From CAVRZJ01 sp964594125 (GTDB taxonomy: Bacteria; Acidobacteriota; Thermoanaerobaculia; Thermoanaerobaculales; Thermoanaerobaculaceae): DNA of 64,000 nucleotides. Under the pieces are notes generated by a model that saw only the letters and a program-made list of their open reading frames with translations, made no database searches and was not told the origin of the DNA. Location: the NCBI GenBank assembly GCA_964594125.1, contig CAZQLL010000007.1, positions 65,517-129,516 of the forward strand, written 5' to 3'. Position 1 is the stretch's first letter. Each line of letters begins with the position of its first letter. Positions 41,320 to 50,051 of the stretch are shown here, in pieces. A program made the translations under genes and the position numbers.

Positions 41320-42753
41320 TCACCCCTCGTCGTGCGGGAGGGTGCCGCGGGGGGCGCGGAGGTAGCCGTATGGCGTCTCGTAGAGGAAGTTGGAGACGCG
41401 CGAGGTGTAGATGTCGGCGAACCGCTCGACCTGCTGCGCGAGGTGGCTCTTGTCGCTGCCGGCGCGCATCAGGGGCCCCCAGCGGGTGTTGCCGAGCTCG
41501 CCGGAGGCGCGCGCGAACGGTGCGATGCGCTCGTCGAGCTCGACCGCGGCGGCGCGCAGGGAGGCGATTGCCTCGCGCAGTCGGCGCGGCTTCGTCTCCG
41601 CCCACGCGGGATCGCCGCTCTGCTGGCGCTGCAGCGCCAGACGCGCCTGCGACAGCGCGAACTCGAGACGCACCTTCTCCTCCATCAGCGCCGCGAGCTG
41701 GCGCTGCGCCTCGCGGAACCCCTCCAGCGCCACGAGCTCCGCCTCGAGCTCGCGCAGGACGAGCGCGGTGCGCCAGCGCAGCACGTCCTTCGACACGTGG
41801 ACGTCGGCGTAGATGTGGTCGCCGACGTAGAGAATCTCCTCGCCGGCGACGCCGAGGTACGCTTCGACCTGGGCGGCGTCGCCGCCGACGTAAGCGCCGG
41901 GCGCGTGGATTCCGGTCGGGCACGGGCGCAGCAGGCCGTCGTCGCTGGCGAGCGCGAACGCCGCCTGGCGGCGCTGGAAGAACTCCGGCTTGCGCGCGGA
42001 CACGATCGCGAGCTCGAACAGCTCGCGCCACGGCGTGCCGCCGAGCAGCGGCGCGAGCGCGTGGTCGAGGATGCGGGTGGCGTACGCCCAGTCGGAGTTG
42101 GTGATCAGCAGCAGCCGCTTGCCGGCGTTGCGCTGGTCGACGAGCGCCCGGCCGAGGTCGGAGTCGGGCTCGATGAAGGCGTCGGGGTCGGCGAGGATCT
42201 CCGCCTTGAGCTCGCCCTCCATGTGCGCCTCGTCGAGCGACCGGCGGACGATGCGATACAGCTCGGCGTAGCCGAGCGGCCGCGGCAGCTCGCCGGCGTC
42301 GAGCAGGTCGACGAGCTGCGCGTACATGCACGCCTCGGAGATCGAGAAGAGTGTGTGGAGAAACTCGAACCGGGGCTCGGCGGGGTCGGCGAGTGTGCGC
42401 CCGTAGGTGGTGCGCTGCTGCTCGAACTCGAGCGGCCGGGTGCCGTGCGAGGCGCGCGTCACGTAGCCGAAGCGGTTCGCCTTGACGAGGTTGCCGAGAT
42501 CGAGGTCGACGATCAGGCCGCGCGTGACGAGCTCGTGGTCGAAATCGAGACCGCCGACCGGCAACCCTGCCTCGCGCAGCTTGGCGCGCAGCCGCTCGTA
42601 GGCGCGCCGCTCCCACCGCTCGACGCGGTAGTGCACCAGCGTGTAGTCGAGGTCGTATCCGATCGCCCTGATGCCGCGCAGGTTGAGCGTGCGGTTGGCG
42701 TAGATCCTGCGCCCCGGCGGCGGCGGCCCGGTGACTGTGCGGAGCTCCTCCAT
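41320..42753 (-). CDS. HAD-IG family 5'-nucleotidase
   Basis: 477 aa from the ATG at 42753 (GAGAGGGG lies 10-17 nt upstream). The HAD motif I is GYDLDYTLVHY (the two Asp nucleophile/acid residues). Motif II is LLLITNSDWAYA and motif IV is EEILYVGDHIYADVHVSK. The length and the sequences between the motifs (LDLGNLVKANRFGYVTRASHG, CPTGIHAPGAYVGGD) match the cytosolic purine 5'-nucleotidase-like HAD-IG family. It should dephosphorylate nucleoside monophosphates (IMP/GMP type) in the cytoplasm. It is transcribed alone. Confidence 0.9.
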   Translation of the reverse strand: MEELRTVTGPPPPGRRIYANRTLNLRGIRAIGYDLDYTLVHYRVERWERRAYERLRAKLREAGLPVGGLDFDHELVTRGLIVDLDLGNLVKANRFGYVTRASHGTRPLEFEQQRTTYGRTLADPAEPRFEFLHTLFSISEACMYAQLVDLLDAGELPRPLGYAELYRIVRRSLDEAHMEGELKAEILADPDAFIEPDSDLGRALVDQRNAGKRLLLITNSDWAYATRILDHALAPLLGGTPWRELFELAIVSARKPEFFQRRQAAFALASDDGLLRPCPTGIHAPGAYVGGDAAQVEAYLGVAGEEILYVGDHIYADVHVSKDVLRWRTALVLRELEAELVALEGFREAQRQLAALMEEKVRLEFALSQARLALQRQQSGDPAWAETKPRRLREAIASLRAAAVELDERIAPFARASGELGNTRWGPLMRAGSDKSHLAQQVERFADIYTSRVSNFLYETPYGYLRAPRGTLPHDEG

Positions 42754-43151
42754 CGTGTCGTCACCCCTCTCGCGCGGCGCCGTGCCGCCCGCAGCCGGTA
42801 CGGCGCGCCGCCGCAAGCGTAGCGCGGATCGGCGGGCGCGAACCGGCCCTCTCCACGCCCTGTCTCCCAGGTGCGCCTGCGCATCGCGCCCGGATGCTCC
42901 TCTCAGCAGGTCAGAACAGGGGGCCGGGGTCCGCCCGCAGCAACCTGGCGCCGAGCTGGCGGCCCGGCCGCGAGCGCACCGCGCGCTAGGCCGCCTTCCG
43001 CGCCAGGCCCGGGACGGGATCCACGGCTGGCCCGCCGATCGAGACCGCTGGCGCCGCGCGGCGCCCGCGCGCGGCATGGCGCCGCCACGCCCGTTCGACG
43101 GCTGCGCGATGCGGGAAGATCGCCAACATCGTTGGGCCTGGCACCGGGTGG
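42754..43151. other. 398-bp non-coding spacer
   Basis: It lies between the RHS protein stop and the nucleotidase start. No gene or RNA was recognised. It contains copy B of the 18-bp dispersed repeat six bases after the RHS stop codon, and should hold the nucleotidase promoter, which I could not place. Confidence 0.5.
43128..43145 (-). repeat. 18-bp dispersed repeat, copy B
   Basis: Identical over 18 bp to copy A (33006-33023), same orientation, 6 bp after the RHS stop codon. Confidence 0.75.
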
Positions 43152-46100
43152 TCACGCGCCGGTGTTGCGGCCGCGGTCGCGGCGCCGTGCCCGGCGGCGG
43201 GGCGCAAGGGCACGCACGAACCCTGCGCCTCCCAGGGTCAGCACCATCAGGCGCGCCGCCCACGACGGTCCGGCGACGGCGACGCGTACCGGTCCCTGTG
43301 CGGCGAAGGCGTCCCCGGAGGGCCCTGCACCGCCCGGAGGCGCCGGCCGGAGCAGGCTCGCAGCCCCGGGCTGGACGAAGGACTGCTGCCGGTAGGGACG
43401 TTCCCTGAACTCCTCCGGCACGTCCCACGGGGTGATGTCGCTCGGGCCTGGCGTCGGCGTCGGACGCACGTCCAGCTCGGAGGATCGCAAGCCGCCGCTC
43501 GGCGCCCCGAAGAGATCGTCCGGGCCGGGGCAACCGAACGGATCGCCGGCCGTGCCGCTCACCGCGAGGCCGCTGTTGAAGTCCCCGGCGTTGCTCACAT
43601 AGGGCCACAGGAGGTTGGTCGCACAAAGGCCGGTGGAGTAGGGCGAGGGGACGGACGGATCGGCGAACCGCGGCACCGGTGGTGGCGGATTTGCGGCGCC
43701 GGAGACGCTGAGCGCGCCGACGCCCCAGGGCCATCTGGCGCCGGTGAGCGGCACGCGCGTCGCTGCATCGAAGGCGCCCGAGCCGTCGAACGTGATGAGG
43801 TCGGTGCCGAATGCCGTCGAGCCTGGAGCGGCGTCCGTGATCGGCGGCCGGACAGCGAATGTGGTGCCGCTGGCGTCCCGCGTGAAGAAATCGTCGGAGA
43901 GCAGGTCGCGGCGAGAATCGACGCCCCCGATGAGATTGGTGACGAGAAACGGCGGGAACGCCGCGTTGCCGCCGGCGTGCACGTTCAGTCCGGTGCCGCC
44001 GTTGTCGATCGAGATGATGGTGCGGCGCGTCTGCTGAGCCCGCAGGCTGCGGAACGCCGACAGGAAGTGCTCGTTGTAGCGCAGTCGGAAGTTGGTGGTC
44101 CGGGCGGCTCGGTCGCCCGGCGCCGGGGTCGGGCTGACCCCGAACGGCGACCCCTCGTTGTTGCCGGGCGTGCCGGAGACGTTGGCGAGCGGCACCGTGG
44201 CGGTCTGACCGAAGAGAAGGAGCTCGCTCACCAGCGGCGAGCCGTACAGGTACCTCGTGGTGGTCCCGCCGGCGCTGCGGCCGTAGAGGCGGTCGAGGGC
44301 GTCCCAGGCATAGGTCGCGGTGTTGGGGCCGCCGGAGTCATAGCCGGTGAGCCGGTTGCGGGCGTCGTACGTGTAGGTCGTGGTCGAGCCGCCGGAGTAG
44401 GCGGCGAGCGTGCGCGAGCCGTTGGCGTCGAGCGTGTACGTCGCCGTCGGCCCCGAGCCGTTGACGAGGTTGGAGAACGTCGTCGCGCGGTTGGCTGCGT
44501 CGAAGCCGAGCGTGATCACGCGCGTGAAGGCGTTCTTCGCGAGCGTGCTCGTAAGGCGGTTGCCGCTCTCGTCGAAGGTGAACGACTGCGTGTAGGCGCC
44601 GCCGAGGGTGCCCTGCTCGGTGAGGATGCGGCGCAGCGCGTCGCGGGTGAAGGCGACGTGCTCGCCGGTCTCGCGCAGCGTGCCGACGATGTCGCCGTTG
44701 CGGTCGCGCGTGTAGGCGAAGCTCGCGTACAGCGGGCCGGCGGACGACAACGCGGGGGCGGGCGCGCCCGGTCCGGCGATCGTCAGCGAAGCGACGCGCC
44801 CGACGGCGTCGTAGGTGTACGCGGAGCTGACGCCGTTGGAGCGCTGGTCGAGCAGGACGTTGCCGGCGGCGTCGAGCGTGTAGGTCGCGGTGCCGGCGTA
44901 GGCGGTGATGCGGAACAGCCGCCCCGCCGCGTCGTACTGGTAGCTCGTCGGGTTGCCGATGCCGTCGACCTCGGAAAGCTGCCGCCCCTCGCCGTCCCAG
45001 CTCTTGCCGACGAAACGGTTGAGCAGGACATCGGTGGAGCGCGTCTTGCGGTTGGCGGCGTCGTAGAGGAACGCGAGGCTGGAGACGATCGTGCCGCCCG
45101 GCGAGACGCGGTCGACCGCGGTGAGCAGGTTGCCGTTGGCGTCGTAGGTGAAGGCGGTGCGCGCGCCGTCGGCGTAGTCGCGCTGAACGAGGCGGTCGGC
45201 GAGGTCGTAGGTGAACGTCGTCGTCTGACCTTCGGCGTCGGTGTGCGAGATCAGGTTGCCGTTGGCGTCGTAGGCGAACACCCACGCGCCGCCGATCGGG
45301 TTGGTGCGGGAGACGAGCTCGCGGCGGGCGTTGAATGCCTGCAGCCAGGTGTTGCCGCGACGGTCGACGTACGAGACCGGGTTGCCGGCAGCGTCGTAGG
45401 CGTACGCGTCCGAGCTGCCGAGCGCGTCGGTGGTGCCTGCGAGCCGGCCGAGGGCGTCCCACGTCGCCTGCGTCTGGTTGCCCTCGCGGTCGGTGAAGCG
45501 CAGGAGGTTGCCGGCCGCGTCGTACTGATAGGTGGCCTCGTGCCCGAGCGCGTCGGCGGCCGCGACGAGGCGGTCGAGGGCGTCGTACTCCCAGGCGCGC
45601 TCGTTGCCGAGCGGGTCCTCGGCGCGGATCAGCCGGCCGCCGCCGTCGTACTCGTAGGTCCAGGTGTGGCCGAGCGCGTTCGCCGCGCTCGCCGGGTTGC
45701 CGGCCGTGTCGTACGTGAAGTTCGTCACGCGGCCGGTGCGGTCCGTGGTCCGCGTCCGCTGGCCGAAGGCGTCGTACAGGTACGACGCCGAGGTGCCGAG
45801 CGCGGCCGGGTCGGCGGCCGTGAGGAGGTTGCACTGCGCGTCGTACGTGAAGCTCCACGTGTTGCCGCGCGGATCCTTGATCGTCGCCGGCAGGTTGCAC
45901 GCCGGACTGTAGGTGCGCTCGGTGACGGCGCTCGAGCCCGCGGTGAGCGGCACGGTCAACCGCGTGAGGTTGCCGTGCGCGTCGTAGTCGTAGGTGGACA
46001 CCGTGCCGCGCCGGTCGGTGAGCGCGAGCAGGTTTTTGTCGGTTCCCCAGATGAACGCCGCGCTGTGGCCGAGCGGGTCGGTCGTCGCCGTGAGGAGGCT

Positions 46101-47105
46101 CGCGGCCGAGTAGGTGTACTTCCACTGCTGCCCGCCTGGATCGGTTACGGTGGTGGTGCGGGTGCCGCTGGCGAAGGCGAGCGACGTCGTTGCGCCCGCC
46201 CTGGCGACGCTCTGCACCAACCAGCCGCCCGCGGAGCCAGGCGCCGCGCCGTAGGTCATCGCGGCTGAGTTTCCCAGCCGGTCGGTGATCGAGGTCAGGA
46301 GGTCGTCGACGCCGTAGTCGAAGCGCTCGCTCTCCCCCAGTGGGTCGGTGATCGCGACCAGGCGGTGCTGGGCGTCGTAGGCGAAGGCGACGCTGCGCGA
46401 GAGGTTGGGGTCGGACAAGGCGGTCAACCGGCCCGCCGCGTCGTAGCTGAAGTCCCAGTGCCGCCCCGCCGCGTCGGTCAACCGCTGCAGCCGCCCGGCG
46501 CCGTCATAGGACAGCGCCAGCACGTTGCCGTTGCGGTCGGCGATCGCGGTGAGCTTGCGGTGGCTCGCCGCGAAGAAACGGTACTCCAGCCCGTGCTTGG
46601 TGCGCAGCAGGAACTGGCCCGCGCCCGGCGTGCTCAAGGTGGCGAAGAGGCCGGGCGGTGAGGTGAAGGCGCCGCCGCCGGCGGCGAGGAAGAGGTCGAC
46701 GCGGCCGTCTCCCCAGACGATCCGGACGTTGCCCGCGGCGTCGTTGACGTAGCGCAGGTTGTACGAGAACGACCACCCCTTGCCGAACGGTGAGGAGACG
46801 CTGCGGCGGTCGGCGTTGTAGACGAGGAACGCCTCCACCGGCACGCCGCGGCCCGGCACCGCGAGCAGCCCGCGCGCCAGAACGAGGTTGCCGGTCAGCG
46901 TGTTCACGTGGACGCCAGGGAGCACCGGCACCGCCGCGACCGGCCGCTCCGGGTAGGTCAGGCCGCCGTAGGCGGCCGAGGTGACGGCGCCCGCCGGGGC
47001 CGCGACCAGGAGTGCGGCGGCGGCCGCGGCGGCGGCCGCCAGCGGCGGACGCCGGTGCAGGCCGGCGGGCGGAGAAACGGCATGAACGTTGGGCCTGGCA
47101 CCCAC
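43152..47105 (-). CDS. Large secreted RHS/YD-repeat protein
   Basis: 1317 aa. The GTG at 47105 follows the upstream stop by one base (TGA-C-GTG) and has AGGAGA 8 nt before it, inside the upstream gene. The signal segment is LAAAAAAAAALLVAAPAGA. Residues ~60-230 form the DUF6531-like RHS entry region (LTGNLVLARGLLAVPGRG, FGKGWSFSYNLRYV). Then some thirty YD repeats run to about residue 960 (for example YDAAGNLLRFTDREGN, YDANGNLLTAVDR). The usual core closure (DPxG...) and a toxin domain are not seen. Instead the last ~350 residues are Pro/Gly/Asp-rich (VSPTPAPGDRAARTTNF) and end in a hydrophobic helix plus arginines (RLMVLTLGGAGFVRALAPRRRARRRD), resembling a sorting tail. Probably a surface polymer or shell protein rather than an effector. 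Confidence 0.87.
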   Translation of the reverse strand: MGARPNVHAVSPPAGLHRRPPLAAAAAAAAALLVAAPAGAVTSAAYGGLTYPERPVAAVPVLPGVHVNTLTGNLVLARGLLAVPGRGVPVEAFLVYNADRRSVSSPFGKGWSFSYNLRYVNDAAGNVRIVWGDGRVDLFLAAGGGAFTSPPGLFATLSTPGAGQFLLRTKHGLEYRFFAASHRKLTAIADRNGNVLALSYDGAGRLQRLTDAAGRHWDFSYDAAGRLTALSDPNLSRSVAFAYDAQHRLVAITDPLGESERFDYGVDDLLTSITDRLGNSAAMTYGAAPGSAGGWLVQSVARAGATTSLAFASGTRTTTVTDPGGQQWKYTYSAASLLTATTDPLGHSAAFIWGTDKNLLALTDRRGTVSTYDYDAHGNLTRLTVPLTAGSSAVTERTYSPACNLPATIKDPRGNTWSFTYDAQCNLLTAADPAALGTSASYLYDAFGQRTRTTDRTGRVTNFTYDTAGNPASAANALGHTWTYEYDGGGRLIRAEDPLGNERAWEYDALDRLVAAADALGHEATYQYDAAGNLLRFTDREGNQTQATWDALGRLAGTTDALGSSDAYAYDAAGNPVSYVDRRGNTWLQAFNARRELVSRTNPIGGAWVFAYDANGNLISHTDAEGQTTTFTYDLADRLVQRDYADGARTAFTYDANGNLLTAVDRVSPGGTIVSSLAFLYDAANRKTRSTDVLLNRFVGKSWDGEGRQLSEVDGIGNPTSYQYDAAGRLFRITAYAGTATYTLDAAGNVLLDQRSNGVSSAYTYDAVGRVASLTIAGPGAPAPALSSAGPLYASFAYTRDRNGDIVGTLRETGEHVAFTRDALRRILTEQGTLGGAYTQSFTFDESGNRLTSTLAKNAFTRVITLGFDAANRATTFSNLVNGSGPTATYTLDANGSRTLAAYSGGSTTTYTYDARNRLTGYDSGGPNTATYAWDALDRLYGRSAGGTTTRYLYGSPLVSELLLFGQTATVPLANVSGTPGNNEGSPFGVSPTPAPGDRAARTTNFRLRYNEHFLSAFRSLRAQQTRRTIISIDNGGTGLNVHAGGNAAFPPFLVTNLIGGVDSRRDLLSDDFFTRDASGTTFAVRPPITDAAPGSTAFGTDLITFDGSGAFDAATRVPLTGARWPWGVGALSVSGAANPPPPVPRFADPSVPSPYSTGLCATNLLWPYVSNAGDFNSGLAVSGTAGDPFGCPGPDDLFGAPSGGLRSSELDVRPTPTPGPSDITPWDVPEEFRERPYRQQSFVQPGAASLLRPAPPGGAGPSGDAFAAQGPVRVAVAGPSWAARLMVLTLGGAGFVRALAPRRRARRRDRGRNTGA
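47085..47102 (-). repeat. 18-bp dispersed repeat, copy C (within the RHS start region)
   Basis: GGTGCCAGGCCCAACGTT, one mismatch to copies A and B. It begins directly after the GTG start codon of the RHS gene and encodes residues 2-7 (GARPNV), five bases after the stop of the malectin-repeat gene. Confidence 0.75.
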
Positions 47106-47106
47106 G

Positions 47107-49692
47107 TCAGGTTCTCCTGATGACGAGGCCGTTGATGACGACGTTGGCGTCCTTGCCGCCGAGGTCGTCGAGCGTCACGGTGAGGCGGCCGTCGCTCACC
47201 GTGACGAAGTAGGTCCGGATCGTCGATTCGCCGGCGGCGAGGTCGACGGTGTCGACCTTTGCGCCTTCCAGGAAGACGCCCATGAGGTCGTGCGCGCCGG
47301 CGGCGTCGGCGAACGTCATCGTCACGGCGTACTCGCCGTCGGGCACCACCGCCTCGAAGGTGGCGAGCGCGGTGAAGTTGAGGTCGCGGGCGACGTCGTC
47401 GCCGGCGGCGCGGTCGCGTGTCGCGACGGCGCCGGAGGTCCATCCCCAGCCGGCCGCGGCCGAGAACGCGTCGCCCGCCACCCGCACCCACCCGGGCGCC
47501 AGCGGCGAGCTCGCGGTGCCGAAGTCGTAGCGGCCGGCGCAGGTCACCGCGAGGGCGTTGACGGCGACGAAGGCGTCGGCGCCGCCGAGGTCGTCGAGAC
47601 CGAGGTTGAGCTGGCCGTCGGCCACCGCGATGCGGGATCTGACCTCCGTGAATGCGCCGGCGGCCGTCGACGGAGCGGCGATCTGCACGCCCTCGAGGAA
47701 CACCCCCATCTGGTCGTGCGCGGCGGAGCGGTCCCCGAGTGTCAACACGACGTCGTACAGCCCGTTGGGCAGGTCGATGGCGAACACACCGAGCGCGGTG
47801 AACACGAGGTCGCGCCGCAGCGCCGTCTCGCTGCCGCGGTCGCGGCTGGCGAGCACGCCGCTGGTCCAGCCGTAGCCGACCGACGCCGCGTACGTGGTCG
47901 CCTCGGTGACCCGCGTGTACCCGGCCTCCATCGGCGACGCGGCGGTGCCGAAGTCGTAGCGGAACCCGCACGCCGGCAGCACGCAAAGCGCGTTGATCAC
48001 CGCGTTGGGATCGCTGCCGCCGGCGTCGTCGAGCCGCAGCCGGAGATCGCCGTCGGCGGCCACGACGCGGTAGGTGCGCTCGAGGAACTGGTTCCTGGCC
48101 GGCGACAGCAAGTCGCGCTGGGCGCCCTCGAGGATCACCGCGATGTCGTCGTGGGCGGCGGCGCTGTCCCCCGCCGTCAGGACGACGTCCCACACGCCGG
48201 CGGCGACGTCGGCGCGGAACGTCGCGTCCGGCGTGAACGACAGGTCGCGCCTGAGCGGGTCGCTGCCGCCGCGATCGCGGTCCTGGACCGCGCCCGCGAC
48301 CCATCCGTAGCCGCGCACGGTGTCGTAGACGGTCCCCGCGCCCCCTCGGGACCACCCCGCGGCGACCGGCGACGCGGCGGTGCCGAAGTCGAGCTTGAGC
48401 GGCGCCGCGGGCTCGACGCGGAGACCGTTGATGACGACGTTGCCGTCGCTGCCGCCGAGGTCGTCGAGGAGTATCGTGAGCTGGCCGTCGGCGACGTGGA
48501 CGGTGTAGCTCCGCAGGGTGAAGGCGCCGGCCGCAGTGGTCGCGGCGTCGGCCTTCGCGCCCTCGAGGTAGAGGCCCATCTGGTCGTGCGCCGCGGCGGC
48601 GTCGCCGAGCAGCGCGGCGACCTCGTACGTACCCGCCGGAACGTCGATCGCGAACGTCGCCAGCGGGGTGAACACGAAGTCGCGGGAGAAGTCGTCGCCG
48701 GTGGCCCGATCGCGCGCCTGCCGCGTGCCGGACAGCCAACCATAGCCGAGCGCCGCGCTGTAGGCGGTGGCGTCGGTGACGCGGAACGCCTCGTCGCCCA
48801 CCGGCGAGGATGGGACGCCGAAGTCGTACACCCGCGGCCACAGCGGGACGAGCTCGAGCGCGTTGAGCACGGCGTTGGCGTCGGCGCCGCCGAGGTCCGC
48901 GACCTCGAGCGTGAGCTGGCGATCGGCTATCGTCACGCGGTAGCCCCGCTCGACGACCTGGCCGGCGGCCGTGGCGAGCGTCTCGAGCGCCACGCCCTCG
49001 GCCGTGAACGACATCCGGTCGTGCGCCGCCGCGGTGTCGCCGACCAGCAGCCGGAGCAGGTAGTCGCCGTCCGGCACCGTGACCAGGAACGTGCAGGCCG
49101 CGCAGAAGACAAAGTCGCGCCCGAGCTCGCCCCCCGTCCCCCGGTTGCGCGACGCGCGCGCGCCGGCGCTCCAGCCGAACCCCGTCGCGCCGCCGTACGC
49201 GGTCGCCTCGCTGATGCGCTGGTAGCCCGCCGCGAGGGGCGACGAGGCGGTGCCGAAGTCGAAGCGCAGCGGCACCGCGACCGCCGGCAGCGCGGCCGGA
49301 CCGACGTCGAGCACGAAGTCCTGCGTGGCGCCGCCGGCGCCGACGCTGACCTCAACGGGCGCGAGTGTCACGCCCGAGCCGCTCACTTTCACGGTGTAGA
49401 GCCCGGGCACGTCCACGACGAGCGCAAAGGCGCCGTCCGTCGCGGTCGACGTGAAATGCCCGTCCGGCGTCTCGACGCGCGCGTCCGCGACGGGAGCGCC
49501 GCCGGTGGAGGTGACGGTGCCGGTGATCGCCGGCGGCCGGTACGGCGCCGCGTAGGAGCCGAGATTGGAGCCGTGCTGCGCCGCCGCCTCAGCGCCGGCG
49601 AGGACCATCGCGGCCAGGAGGCTCCCGAGCCGGCGGCGGGGCAGGGCAACAACCAGCGATGGTGCCGCGGCTGTCGGTGTCGCCCGGGTCAC
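47107..49692 (-). CDS. Secreted protein with carboxypeptidase-regulatory-like domain and five malectin-like repeats
   Basis: 861 aa from the GTG at 49692 (GAGGGGG upstream). Signal helix LGSLLAAMVLAGAEAAA. Residues ~55-125 form a carboxypeptidase-regulatory-like beta-sandwich (ITGTVTSTGGAPVADARVETPDG). Five repeats of about 145 residues start near 143, 288, 432, 580 and 720, each with the pattern (Y/F/L)DFG-ASSP...T-Y---GYGW-SG...RDR...D-VF, VP-G-Y-V----GD--AAHD-M---LEG and LDDLGG-D-N-VINAL. The pattern resembles malectin and the N-terminal module of rhamnogalacturonan acetylesterases, suggesting carbohydrate binding. No catalytic domain is seen. It is translationally adjacent to the RHS gene, so the two probably act together at the surface. 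Confidence 0.83.
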   Translation of the reverse strand: MTRATPTAAAPSLVVALPRRRLGSLLAAMVLAGAEAAAQHGSNLGSYAAPYRPPAITGTVTSTGGAPVADARVETPDGHFTSTATDGAFALVVDVPGLYTVKVSGSGVTLAPVEVSVGAGGATQDFVLDVGPAALPAVAVPLRFDFGTASSPLAAGYQRISEATAYGGATGFGWSAGARASRNRGTGGELGRDFVFCAACTFLVTVPDGDYLLRLLVGDTAAAHDRMSFTAEGVALETLATAAGQVVERGYRVTIADRQLTLEVADLGGADANAVLNALELVPLWPRVYDFGVPSSPVGDEAFRVTDATAYSAALGYGWLSGTRQARDRATGDDFSRDFVFTPLATFAIDVPAGTYEVAALLGDAAAAHDQMGLYLEGAKADAATTAAGAFTLRSYTVHVADGQLTILLDDLGGSDGNVVINGLRVEPAAPLKLDFGTAASPVAAGWSRGGAGTVYDTVRGYGWVAGAVQDRDRGGSDPLRRDLSFTPDATFRADVAAGVWDVVLTAGDSAAAHDDIAVILEGAQRDLLSPARNQFLERTYRVVAADGDLRLRLDDAGGSDPNAVINALCVLPACGFRYDFGTAASPMEAGYTRVTEATTYAASVGYGWTSGVLASRDRGSETALRRDLVFTALGVFAIDLPNGLYDVVLTLGDRSAAHDQMGVFLEGVQIAAPSTAAGAFTEVRSRIAVADGQLNLGLDDLGGADAFVAVNALAVTCAGRYDFGTASSPLAPGWVRVAGDAFSAAAGWGWTSGAVATRDRAAGDDVARDLNFTALATFEAVVPDGEYAVTMTFADAAGAHDLMGVFLEGAKVDTVDLAAGESTIRTYFVTVSDGRLTVTLDDLGGKDANVVINGLVIRRT

Positions 49693-50051
49693 TGCGTACG
49701 CCCCCTCTCGTCGCCTGTGGCTCGTCGTGTTTCCACGTGGAACGAACCTCGGCCGCACGACATTCCCACGCCGGTGTACGCCTCGTTCGGCTTCCGCCGC
49801 CTCGTGCGCGTCCGCTTGCAGTCCGGAGAGGCTGCGCGCGCGGGCGTCACCCTCGACGTGCTCGACATGGGCCCGCCGCTGGGGCATTCGGGATTGACCG
49901 CAGCGCGCTGCCCGCGGCGCTCGAGTTCCTGCGCGACCGGACCAGCGGCAACCCGGTGTCGGCGGGTTCCGCTTCGCCGATCCGGTCGCCGGCCCCGCGG
50001 CAGCGGCGGACGGGTGACAGCAGGAGGGAGCGCTGGTACGCTCCGGCGGTC
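49693..50051. other. 359-bp spacer with a parS-like palindrome and a possible gene remnant
   Basis: Besides the palindrome at 49731-49742, stretches at 49770-49880 and 49895-50015 show coding-like composition in different plus-strand frames (SFGFRRLVRVRLQSG, SALPAALEFLRDRTSGNP, FRFADPVAGPAAAADG). This is what an old frameshifted gene end would look like, but I recognise no family. A TACGCT near 50037 could be part of the promoter for the DUF5916 gene. Confidence 0.35.
49731..49742. promoter_or_regulatory. parS-like palindrome
   Basis: Perfect palindrome TTCCACGTGGAA. The surrounding 14-mer matches the Pseudomonas-type parS core GTTCCACGTGGAAC at 13 of 14 positions. It is intergenic between two divergently transcribed genes. 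It could be a ParB site or simply an operator with a CACGTG centre. Confidence 0.4.
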
